Shown piece after piece: positions 46,840-54,279 of a stretch of DNA of 64,000 nt. Location of the stretch: the NCBI RefSeq assembly GCF_000507765.1, contig NZ_KI669401.1:248001-312000 (forward strand), given 5' to 3'. Under the pieces are notes generated by a model. That model was not told the origin of the DNA. It searched no databases and saw nothing but the letters and a program-made list of their open reading frames with translations. Numbering within the stretch: position 1 is the first letter of the stretch; every line of letters begins with the position of its first letter. The position numbers and the translations under genes were made by a program. The DNA comes from Streptococcus parasanguinis CC87K. GTDB lineage: Bacteria; Bacillota; Bacilli; Lactobacillales; Streptococcaceae.

Positions 46840-47754
46840 ATGAAGACATTTGCACCACTGACTATTAGAGATTTGACAAAATCATTTGATAAGCAACATT
46901 TTGCTAATAACCATATTTCATTAGAAATAGAAGCTGCTAAAATTACAGCTTTTTTAGGACACAATGGTGCTGGTAAGTCCACCCTCTTAAATCAAATGAT
47001 TGGTTTTACCAAACCCGATAAAGGAGATGTATGCTATGGAGATATTTCTTTTGTACAGAATCGTAAACAAGCTCGCTCAATGATGAGCTATATGTCGCAA
47101 CAGTATGCACCACTTGAGAAATTGACGGTGGAACAAAACATAGAAATGCTTGGAAGAATGAGAGAGTTAAACACCTTAGATTTACAAAAAGAAATGGATC
47201 AGCTCTTAACCGACTTAGAAATTAAGGAGTACCGGGCAAAACAAGGAAAGGATCTCTCAGGAGGATTAAAGCGTCTAACTTCTTTTGCAATGGCTTTAAT
47301 AGGATCTCCGACCATCATTCTTCTTGATGAACCGACAAATGATGTTGATCCAATACGTCGTGAAAAACAATGGCAATTATTACAGAAGCTGGCGCATAAA
47401 GGTCATACCATTATTATCGTGACGCATAATCTTTTGGAAGTTGAAAAATATGCAGACAACTATGCCTTATTTAACCATGGGAAGTTAATCAAGTCAGGCC
47501 CAGTTCAGCAAATAACCTATCAAAAACAGTATCAAATATCTTTTGAGTTTAGGAATAAAGATAGCTTAGCTCTATTCCAAGATTATACCATTATCAATGG
47601 TTCGATTTGCCAGATTGAAGTAGAAGAGAAGGAGTTAACAAGACTGCTACCAAAAATAACACAGGAATTGGATAGAAAGAATATTTTTAATCTGTCACTT
47701 GCTCAGAAAAACGTATCCATTTCAGATCTTTATAGAGAGGAGTTGACAAACTGA
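46840..47754 (+). CDS. ABC transporter ATP-binding protein, next to a LytTR system
   Basis: A 304-residue ATPase with Walker A GHNGAGKST (near residue 40), signature LSGGLKR, Walker [11 protein letters not shown] and H-loop VTHN. A C-terminal extension of about 90 residues follows. It resembles bacitracin/lantibiotic self-protection or NatA-type ATPases. The start is uncertain: ATG at 46840 fits the domain boundary, while ATG at 46798 would add 14 residues; neither has a strong ribosome site. It is divergent from the kinase/regulator pair and 1 bp from the permease gene. Confidence 0.85.
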   Translation: MKTFAPLTIRDLTKSFDKQHFANNHISLEIEAAKITAFLGHNGAGKSTLLNQMIGFTKPDKGDVCYGDISFVQNRKQARSMMSYMSQQYAPLEKLTVEQNIEMLGRMRELNTLDLQKEMDQLLTDLEIKEYRAKQGKDLSGGLKRLTSFAMALIGSPTIILLDEPTNDVDPIRREKQWQLLQKLAHKGHTIIIVTHNLLEVEKYADNYALFNHGKLIKSGPVQQITYQKQYQISFEFRNKDSLALFQDYTIINGSICQIEVEEKELTRLLPKITQELDRKNIFNLSLAQKNVSISDLYREELTN

Positions 47755-47755
47755 T

Positions 47756-48478
47756 ATGACTCAATTTTTTTACTTACTTCGTTGGAACTATCTTCGTCAA
47801 AAAGATCTATTTCTACTCTTTACGCTAGCTCAGGTTCTGTTATCCATTTCACTTCTTTTTGGTTATCCACTAGTGATCGGTGAGATTGATACGACAGCTG
47901 CCTACTATCTCTCTTCTGGTTCAGTTCTGATAGGAATTATTTCTATTGGCTGTACGATCTCATCCCCTGTTATAGCAAATGCGAAGTCAGAAGGACATGT
48001 AGACTACGTACGAGCCCTTCCAATACCACGAATTCTGATTTCCTTAGCAGATCTTTGGATGTGGATGATTGCTATTTTACCTGGAGTGTTCATTTCTGTT
48101 ATACTGGGCTATTTTCGTTTTTCTGTCCGCCTAAATGTATCTGTTCTGGCTGTTTTCATCCTATTTCTGATCTGTCTTACGATGATCAGTCTTGGATTTG
48201 CCATTGCGTATACTTTTTCTCCCAATATTGTCACGCTGATGTCTCAGTTAATTCTCATGATTGGTTTGATGTTTTCACCAATCATGTACCCTGCAAGTCG
48301 TCTTCCAGATTGGATAAACCATCTCTACCATGTTCTTCCATTTGTCCCTTCTGTCAAACTCCTACGAGCTTGTGTCTATAGTCATGGTCACGTCTCATTT
48401 TTTGACTTCACTATACTGATTATCTGGATTTTGCTAACACAGTTACTGATCTTGAGAGTTCTTTATAAGGAAAAATAA
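47756..48478 (+). CDS. ABC-2 type permease, partner of the LytTR-linked ATPase
   Basis: A 240-residue protein with about six membrane helices, starting MTQFFYLLRWNYLRQKDLFLL. It contains the ABC-2 motif region SPIMYPASRLP between helices five and six. It starts one base after the stop of the ATPase gene. With it, it probably exports a peptide or gives resistance to one, but no precursor peptide is encoded here. Confidence 0.85.
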   Translation: MTQFFYLLRWNYLRQKDLFLLFTLAQVLLSISLLFGYPLVIGEIDTTAAYYLSSGSVLIGIISIGCTISSPVIANAKSEGHVDYVRALPIPRILISLADLWMWMIAILPGVFISVILGYFRFSVRLNVSVLAVFILFLICLTMISLGFAIAYTFSPNIVTLMSQLILMIGLMFSPIMYPASRLPDWINHLYHVLPFVPSVKLLRACVYSHGHVSFFDFTILIIWILLTQLLILRVLYKEK

Positions 48479-48573
48479 AGGAAGGAGGGTAGATAGAAGG
48501 TTCTTCTTCGAAACAGTAACCCATTTAAAAGTAGTTTAATTAAAGAGATTTACAAATGTATGCCTATAACAAA

Positions 48574-48750
48574 AGAGGCTGGGACAAAAGTCCTAGCCTC
48601 TCAATTGTTTTTGGATTGTCGAGCAAGACGCAGTGGTTGAGTGGGCTCTACTACGCTGATTTCATCAGCTTTTACAGCCCTACTCAACTGTGCGGAGGTG
48701 GGACGGCGAAATCGAATTCTAACGAATTACCGATTTCTGTCCCACTCTCT
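48574..48750 (+). repeat. Interspersed hairpin repeat, copy C
   Basis: A 177-bp copy of the repeat with both inverted ends and T tail, between the permease gene and the 3' end of bioY (convergent). The 95 bases before it (48479-48573) hold nothing recognisable. Confidence 0.93.
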
Positions 48751-48781
48751 TTTTTAATATATCCGCTAAGCCCTTTGTGTA

Positions 48782-49315
48782 TTATTTGAAATACCAGTGG
48801 TGTTTGAGGCTGGCAAAAATCGCCTTGCTGGTGATCGTGATGATGACCAGTTTGATGAGGTCGGCAAGGATAAAGGGAGCAACGACCAAAGTAAATGCTT
48901 TTTGGAGATCGGTATGCGTGACCAGCATAAAGCCGATAGCTCCTGACACAAAGAGGAGAGCACTACTGAGGAGATTGGCCAAAAAGATAGTGAAAATGCT
49001 GGATTTAGCATTGGTAAATAGAGACGTGATCCATGCTCGGAATGGGAAGAAGAGGAGGAAACCAGCAGTAGGACCAAGGAAATGCGAAGCGCCACCAGCA
49101 CCGCCGGCAAATACTGGAAAACCTAAGAAGCCTAAAAGTAGGTAGAGACAGACTGTGACAAAGGCATGGCTGGGTTTATAGATGGTCCCGATGATCCCGA
49201 TCATGAGTGTCTGCAGGGTCAAAGGAATTGGACCAAAGGGAATGGTGAATTGAGATAGGACGGAGATCATGGCCACTCCAATGGAGATGAGAACTAAGGG
49301 AAAGATTTTCTTCAT
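48782..49315 (-). CDS. bioY: Biotin transporter S-component BioY
   Basis: A 177-residue membrane protein with about six helices and the BioY segments QFTIPFGPIPLTLQTL, GFPVFAGGAGG and GPTAGFLLFFPFRAW. It binds biotin and works with the shared ECF energy-coupling module encoded elsewhere, or alone. It has a consensus promoter and a BirA-like operator, so it is probably repressed when biotin is plentiful. Confidence 0.94.
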   Translation of the reverse strand: MKKIFPLVLISIGVAMISVLSQFTIPFGPIPLTLQTLMIGIIGTIYKPSHAFVTVCLYLLLGFLGFPVFAGGAGGASHFLGPTAGFLLFFPFRAWITSLFTNAKSSIFTIFLANLLSSALLFVSGAIGFMLVTHTDLQKAFTLVVAPFILADLIKLVIITITSKAIFASLKHHWYFK

Positions 49316-49318
49316 AAC

Positions 49319-49377
49319 AGTTAACCTCGTATTTATTTTATGGTAACTATTCTACAATAAGGGGTTCATCCTGTCAA
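49319..49377 (-). promoter_or_regulatory. bioY promoter with BirA-like operator
   Basis: On the minus strand, TTGACA (49372-49377), a 17-bp spacer and TAGAAT (49349-49354). Directly downstream lies the inverted repeat AGTTAACC (49319-49326), 15 bp, GGTAACT (49342-49348), i.e. a BirA operator GTTAACC-N15-GGTTAAC with one T missing from the right half. Confidence 0.65.
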
Positions 49378-49439
49378 TAGCCCACGCTTGTTTTAGGATT
49401 TTTTAAGTAAAAATTTAGGCAGGCTTAAGACTCCTGAAG

Positions 49440-49445
49440 TATAAT
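49440..49445 (+). promoter_or_regulatory. -10 box of the Gly/Gln-rich membrane protein gene
   Basis: TATAAT lies 75 bp before the start; the -35 region is poor. TTTAAG (49402-49407) and CTTAAG (49424-49429) stand upstream 22 bp apart. Confidence 0.5.
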
Positions 49446-49520
49446 CGCCTTACTAAAGGATCGAGCTCCCTTTAAATTATAAAAGACAAGTACTTGTACA
49501 AAAAGATAAAAGGTAAAAAG

Positions 49521-50030
49521 ATGAATCAAAAAGAAACAAAACAAGTAGTAGAAACGCAAGAATCCAAAGAAAAAATGGTTGTCCTAAAACGAAGTCCTAA
49601 GTGGTGGATTGGCATGGCAGCAGTTGGTGGATTGTTAGTTGGTGCTGGAAGCGGCTTTGGTGTCGGTGTCATCGCCTCTCAATCCTCCAATAACCAACAA
49701 TTTTCTCAACCGGTCCAAACGGGTCAGAACCAAGGATCCAATCAGCAACAAAATAGTCAAACTGGCCATCCTTCACAAGGAAACCAGCAAAATGGTGGCC
49801 CACAGGATGGCGGACCTCAAGGCGGTGGTCCACAAGGTGGCGGTCCGGGTCAAATGCCACAAGAAGGCAATGGTGGCCCACAAGGGAATGGTCCAGATAA
49901 TGGCATGAACCAATCTGGCGGACAAGAAGGGAACCAGGGGTCCTCTAAAAAGTCCAATAAGAAGAATTCAAAAAATAAAAACAAGACGAGTGACAGTCAA
50001 AGTAACAAAGAAAACACGACAAACTCATAG
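49521..50030 (+). CDS. Single-span membrane protein with Gly/Gln/Pro-rich tail, upstream of ciaRH
   Basis: A 169-residue protein. A charged N-terminus (1-24) with KRSPKWW is followed by one hydrophobic segment (about 28-52) unusually rich in glycine (GGLLVGAGSGFGVGV). The tail of about 115 residues is low-complexity: first Gln/Ser/Asn, then GGPQGGGPQ-type repeats, and finally Lys/Asn/Ser (KKSNKKNSKNKNK). The tail is probably outside the cell. No family recognised. The ATG at 49521 has AAAGGT upstream; the longer frame from 49494 lacks a site. It sits 135 bp before ciaR. Confidence 0.75.
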   Translation: MNQKETKQVVETQESKEKMVVLKRSPKWWIGMAAVGGLLVGAGSGFGVGVIASQSSNNQQFSQPVQTGQNQGSNQQQNSQTGHPSQGNQQNGGPQDGGPQGGGPQGGGPGQMPQEGNGGPQGNGPDNGMNQSGGQEGNQGSSKKSNKKNSKNKNKTSDSQSNKENTTNS

Positions 50031-50104
50031 AATTAGCCTTCCTCAGGCAGGCTGTATTTGATCATAAAACCAGGTTCTAAACTATAGGAAATGAAGGCAA
50101 GTCG

Positions 50105-50113
50105 TGTTATAAT
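50105..50113 (+). promoter_or_regulatory. Extended -10 promoter of ciaRH
   Basis: TGTTATAAT, 52 bp before the ciaR start. GTTAAG follows directly (50115-50120), a half-site like the TTTAAG hexamers that CiaR binds, but its partner (ATTAGA, 50126-50131) is poor. Confidence 0.6.
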
Positions 50114-50165
50114 GGTTAAGAATAGATTAGAAAGACTCACTCACGAAAGAGAAGAGGATACGACG

Positions 50166-50846
50166 ATGATTAAAATTCTATTGGTCGAAGATGACCTTGG
50201 TTTATCAAATTCAGTATTTGATTTTTTAGATGATTTTGCGGATGTCATGCAGGTCTTTGACGGAGAAGAAGGTCTTTACGAAGCAGAAAGCGGGATCTAT
50301 GATTTGATTTTGCTGGACCTGATGCTTCCTGAAAAAGACGGTTTCCATGTCTTGAAAGAATTGCGTGAAAAAGGCGTGACAACCCCTGTTTTGATCATGA
50401 CAGCTAAAGAAAGTCTGGATGACAAAGGGCACGGCTTTGAGCTAGGGGCAGACGATTACCTCACCAAGCCTTTCTACCTAGAAGAGCTTAAGATGCGGAT
50501 TCAAGCTCTATTGAAGCGCTCAGGAAAGGTCAATGAAAACACCCTTAATTATGGCAATTTGAAGGTCAATTTATCCACCAATTCGACTTATGTGGATGGG
50601 AAAGAAGTGGAACTTCTTGGGAAGGAATTTGATCTTTTGGTCTATTTTCTTCAAAACCAAAATGTCATCCTTCCAAAGACCCAGATCTTCGATCGTCTCT
50701 GGGGCTTTGATAGTGACACAACCATCTCAGTGGTTGAAGTCTATGTTTCAAAAATCCGTAAGAAATTAAAAGGTACTGATTTCGTTGAGAACTTGCAAAC
50801 ATTGCGCAGTGTGGGGTATATCTTAAAAGATGCTAACAAGGATTAA
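50166..50846 (+). CDS. ciaR: Response regulator CiaR
   Basis: A 226-residue OmpR/PhoB-type regulator. The receiver part has EDD near residue 9, the phospho-Asp in [13 protein letters not shown] (near 51) and Lys in [10 protein letters not shown]; the winged helix follows (about 128-224; [19 protein letters not shown]). It matches my recollection of pneumococcal CiaR nearly throughout. CiaRH controls competence, beta-lactam tolerance, HtrA and small csRNAs. The ATG at 50166 is preferred over an in-frame ATG at 50091 that precedes the promoter. It overlaps ciaH by 17 bp. Confidence 0.95.
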   Translation: MIKILLVEDDLGLSNSVFDFLDDFADVMQVFDGEEGLYEAESGIYDLILLDLMLPEKDGFHVLKELREKGVTTPVLIMTAKESLDDKGHGFELGADDYLTKPFYLEELKMRIQALLKRSGKVNENTLNYGNLKVNLSTNSTYVDGKEVELLGKEFDLLVYFLQNQNVILPKTQIFDRLWGFDSDTTISVVEVYVSKIRKKLKGTDFVENLQTLRSVGYILKDANKD

Positions 50847-52182
50847 GAAAACAGTCGGAGAAGATGATTTTTCTTACTTTATCCGATATTTTGGTCTCTT
50901 CACCTTGATATTCTCAGCCATGACCTTAATTATTATTCAGGTCATGCGCTCGAGTCTCTATACAACGGTCGATGAGAATCTCAAGACCTTGAGTCAGGAT
51001 CCTTATTCCATTATAGCTATTGCCAACCGGGATCAGAAACAGTCTAATTCCAAAGAGGGTGATGAGCATGAGATGATGATGCCTAATCCTGATAAATCGG
51101 AACCAAAAGGAGACGTTACTTCCAATACCACTGTTGTTCTACTGAACAAAAAATATCAAAACTTAACAACGGGAAATGGGTTTTTAAACTTCAAAACGGT
51201 GACGTTTGGTCGAAAGCTCCTCAATAAGGTTTCCCAACTCCAAATCACAAATAGTTACGGGAAAAAAGAAAGTTACCGGGCTTACATGACGGATTTGGGC
51301 TTGTCTGATGACGGAGATAGTGACGTCAAGTATGCGGTTGTCATGACCAATATCAGTCAGCTAGAACAGACCAGTGAGGAGCACGAGAGCCAGATCGCAC
51401 TCGTCATGATTTGCTTCTGGGGAATCTCCTTATTCGCTAGTCTCTTCCTAGCACGTCTCAGTGTTAAGCCCCTACTTGAGAGTATGCAAAAGCAAAAGGC
51501 ATTCGTGGAAAATGCTTCACATGAGTTACGGACGCCTCTAGCAGTCCTTCAAAATCGCCTCGAAACGCTTTTTAGAAAGCCCGAAGCGACCATTATGGAG
51601 TCAAGCGAGAGCATTGCATCTAGCTTGGATGAAGTGCGAAATATGAAGCTCTTGACCACCAACCTTCTTAATATTGCCCGAAGGGATGACGGCTTGAAGC
51701 CAGAGATGGAGGACATCGAACCAAGCTTTTTCGATCAGACCTTCTCGAATTTTGAGATCATTGCGGAAGAAAATGGCAAACTCTTCCAAGGAGACAATCA
51801 GGTGGACAAAGTCATTTGTTCTGATAGAACGCTCCTCAAGCAATTGATGACCATTCTCTATGACAATGCCTTGAAGTACACCGATGAAGATGGCGAGATC
51901 CAATTTGAAGTCCAGTTGAAGGACAAAAATCTACTTTTGAGGGTGCTGGATAATGGTCCAGGGATTCGAGATGAGGATAAGAAACGGATCTTTGATCGTT
52001 TTTACCGCGTGGACAAGGCCAGAACCCGTCAAAAAGGTGGATTTGGTTTGGGGTTATCCCTCGCTAAGCAGATCGTAGAATCCTTCAAAGGAACCATCCA
52101 AGTCAAAGATAATAAACCAAAAGGGACCATCTTTGAAGTGAAATTATCCGTCAAGACGGAAAGTCGTAAAAAAAATCGTTGA
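50830..52182 (+). CDS. ciaH: Sensor histidine kinase CiaH
   Basis: A 450-residue kinase. Two membrane helices (about 22-42 and 190-212) enclose a variable extracellular sensor of about 145 residues. The H box is [17 protein letters not shown] (His near 235), then N box LYDNALKY, G1 DNGPGI and G2 [13 protein letters not shown]. The kinase core is very close to pneumococcal CiaH while the sensor part differs, which is normal in this gene. The start lies inside ciaR. Confidence 0.95.
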   Translation: MLTRIKKTVGEDDFSYFIRYFGLFTLIFSAMTLIIIQVMRSSLYTTVDENLKTLSQDPYSIIAIANRDQKQSNSKEGDEHEMMMPNPDKSEPKGDVTSNTTVVLLNKKYQNLTTGNGFLNFKTVTFGRKLLNKVSQLQITNSYGKKESYRAYMTDLGLSDDGDSDVKYAVVMTNISQLEQTSEEHESQIALVMICFWGISLFASLFLARLSVKPLLESMQKQKAFVENASHELRTPLAVLQNRLETLFRKPEATIMESSESIASSLDEVRNMKLLTTNLLNIARRDDGLKPEMEDIEPSFFDQTFSNFEIIAEENGKLFQGDNQVDKVICSDRTLLKQLMTILYDNALKYTDEDGEIQFEVQLKDKNLLLRVLDNGPGIRDEDKKRIFDRFYRVDKARTRQKGGFGLGLSLAKQIVESFKGTIQVKDNKPKGTIFEVKLSVKTESRKKNR

Positions 52183-52214
52183 TAATTTTTTAAAAATAGA
52201 AAAGAGGAATACCT

Positions 52215-52595
52215 ATGAGTTCAAAAATGTTGCACACTTGCCTTCGTGTGGAAAACTTAGAAAAATCAATCGCTTTTTACCAAGATGCTTTTGGTTTTGA
52301 AGAAAAACGTCGGAAAGATTTCCCAGACTACAAGTTCACTATCGTGTACTTAGGTCTGCCTGGAGATGACTATGAGTTAGAATTGACTTACAATTACGAT
52401 CATGGTCCTTATGTGATTGGAGACGGCTATGCTCACGTCGCATTGAGTACTCCTGATCTAGAAGGTTTGAATGCCGAACACAAGGCTAAAGGCTATGAAG
52501 TGACGGAACCAAAAGGTCTTCCAGGGACACAGCCGAATTACTATTTTGTTGTAGATCCAGATGGTTATAAGGTAGAAGTCATTCGCGAAAAATAA
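52215..52595 (+). CDS. gloA: Lactoylglutathione lyase (glyoxalase I)
   Basis: A 126-residue VOC-fold enzyme starting MLHTCLRVENLEKSIAFYQDAFGF. The metal ligands are His in MLHT, Glu in YELELTYN, His in YAHVAL and Glu in YKVEVIRE. It isomerises the hemithioacetal of methylglyoxal and a thiol. It is followed after 16 bp by repeat copy D. Confidence 0.93.
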   Translation: MSSKMLHTCLRVENLEKSIAFYQDAFGFEEKRRKDFPDYKFTIVYLGLPGDDYELELTYNYDHGPYVIGDGYAHVALSTPDLEGLNAEHKAKGYEVTEPKGLPGTQPNYYFVVDPDGYKVEVIREK

Positions 52596-52611
52596 GAGTG
52601 ATTAAAAATAA

Positions 52612-52789
52612 GGGGGCTGGGACAAAAGTCCTAGCCTCTCAATTATTTTTTTGATTGTCGAGCAAGACGCAGTGGTTGAGTGGGCTCTACTACGCTGATT
52701 TCATCAGCTTTTACAGCCCTACTCAACTGTGCGGAGGTGGGACGACGAAATCGAATTCTAACGAATTACCGATTTCTGTCCCACTCTCT
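52612..52789 (+). repeat. Interspersed hairpin repeat, copy D
   Basis: A 178-bp copy, one base longer in its T-rich part and with a GGGGGCT start in place of AGAGGCT. It lies between gloA and pgdA, both on the plus strand, and ends in CTCTCTCTTTTTT. Confidence 0.93.
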
Positions 52790-52839
52790 CTTTTTTATGA
52801 AACCATTTACAAAAAAGGAATGTTTTTTCGAGAGAAATT

Positions 52840-52848
52840 TGCTATAAT
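52840..52848 (+). promoter_or_regulatory. Extended -10 promoter of pgdA
   Basis: TGCTATAAT ends only 6 bp before the pgdA ATG, so transcription may start on or next to the start codon. Confidence 0.6.
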
Positions 52849-52854
52849 AAAGTT

Positions 52855-54237
52855 ATGAGATTCAAACACACGAAAACTATTTTATTAATCATTATAAATC
52901 TCCTTTTTCTGAGTCTTTTGTATATCGGATATCAAAAGATTCAAAGGCTTCGTGAACAAAAAGCCTATCAGGATCAGTTTTCCAAGGTCACCCAATTAGA
53001 GAAAAGCTCTGAAAAAGGAAAAGATGCCCAGGTTCAGGAAGGAATTTTAGGAACTTCTTATGTGACGGCTTATTATCCTACTAAGGATGGACAGCCTGTT
53101 GAGATTATTAAAGAGAAGATCCAAGAAGATCTTCAGCGTTTAGGATCGGATGAGAAAACCAAGGAGCCTAGGCATTTGACCTTCTATCATAGTGAAGAAG
53201 CAGAAGCGCCTTTTGTTGGTTATCACCCTATCCAAATCAAACGGGCTGAATACCAGTACAAAAAAGGGAAATTCATCAAAGATGAGACGGTGAAGTTGCC
53301 CCTCTTTTACTTGGATGATGATAGTAACCCTTTGACCCTCAGCCAGGTTTTTGCGGATCCAGATGGAGCCAAACAGATCTTTTTGGAGGAATTACGGGGG
53401 AATCTAGCCTTTCGTCAGCTGGACGAGGAAAGCATTGATCAAATGGTTGCCCACTTCTCAGAGTTGGATTTGAGCCAATGGGAATTCCAATATGAAAAAG
53501 GAAATTTCACCATTCCATTTCCAACCAAGGTTAAAGGAGACGATACCTTCACTGTTCCCTTGTCTAAATTCTACGACGTGATTGATACAGAGCGCTTGCT
53601 TCCTGATGATCTAGCTTCTTATGAATCCTATATTGAAGAACGCCACCGTAAGATGATTGCCCTGACCTTTGATGATGGACCAGATCCAACCACGACTCCT
53701 CAGGCGCTGGCCATCTTAAAGAAATACAATGCCAAAGCTACCTTCTTTATGGTCGGAAAAAATGTCAGTGCGAATCCGGATATTGCTAAGCAAGTCCGCA
53801 AAGAAGGTCATCAAATCGGGAACCATACCTGGGATCACCCTCAATTGCCAAAATTGAGCTTGGATAATGCCAAAAAAGAGATCTTGGATACCCAAGAAGC
53901 TATTCAAAAAGCGACAGGTGTGCAGACCAAGATTACCCGTCCTCCGTATGGGGCCATCAATAACGCTATCCAATACGGTGTCGACCAATCCTTCATCATG
54001 TGGGATGTAGATAGCCTAGATTGGAAGACACATAATACGACGGCTATTCTCAATGAAGTGAAAAAAGAAGTCAAACCGGGTTCGATTATCCTCATGCATG
54101 ATATCCATCAAACCACGATTGACGCTCTACCGACCGTCCTTGACTACCTCAAATCACAAGGCTATACCTTTGTAACGGTGGATGAGTTGTTGGATTACCA
54201 ACTTGAAAGTCATCGCATCTATTACAATGGAAATTAA
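52855..54237 (+). CDS. pgdA: Peptidoglycan N-acetylglucosamine deacetylase PgdA
   Basis: A 460-residue enzyme with a cytoplasmic basic end, one membrane anchor (about 8-26), an extracellular N-terminal domain and a C-terminal NodB domain (about 265-450). All five NodB motifs are present: TFDDGPD, NHTWDH (His-x3-His), RPPYG, MWDVDSLDW and LMHDIH. It deacetylates wall GlcNAc and so gives lysozyme resistance; the family is known from pneumococcal PgdA. No ribosome-binding site is visible before the ATG. Confidence 0.95.
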   Translation: MRFKHTKTILLIIINLLFLSLLYIGYQKIQRLREQKAYQDQFSKVTQLEKSSEKGKDAQVQEGILGTSYVTAYYPTKDGQPVEIIKEKIQEDLQRLGSDEKTKEPRHLTFYHSEEAEAPFVGYHPIQIKRAEYQYKKGKFIKDETVKLPLFYLDDDSNPLTLSQVFADPDGAKQIFLEELRGNLAFRQLDEESIDQMVAHFSELDLSQWEFQYEKGNFTIPFPTKVKGDDTFTVPLSKFYDVIDTERLLPDDLASYESYIEERHRKMIALTFDDGPDPTTTPQALAILKKYNAKATFFMVGKNVSANPDIAKQVRKEGHQIGNHTWDHPQLPKLSLDNAKKEILDTQEAIQKATGVQTKITRPPYGAINNAIQYGVDQSFIMWDVDSLDWKTHNTTAILNEVKKEVKPGSIILMHDIHQTTIDALPTVLDYLKSQGYTFVTVDELLDYQLESHRIYYNGN

Positions 54238-54241
54238 CGTA

Positions 54242-54278
54242 AAAATCCTCTGCAGTTCTTTCACTAGCAGAGGATTTT
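54242..54278. terminator. Bidirectional terminator between pgdA and the helicase gene
   Basis: A perfect 12-bp stem AAAATCCTCTGC/GCAGAGGATTTT with a 13-base loop between convergent genes. Confidence 0.88.
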
Positions 54279-54279
54279 C

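Noticed and set aside
48556..48789. ORF of 77 codons over repeat copy C
   Set aside because: It is the repeat itself plus flanks; no ribosome-binding site, and similar frames occur in other copies only because their sequences are nearly identical.
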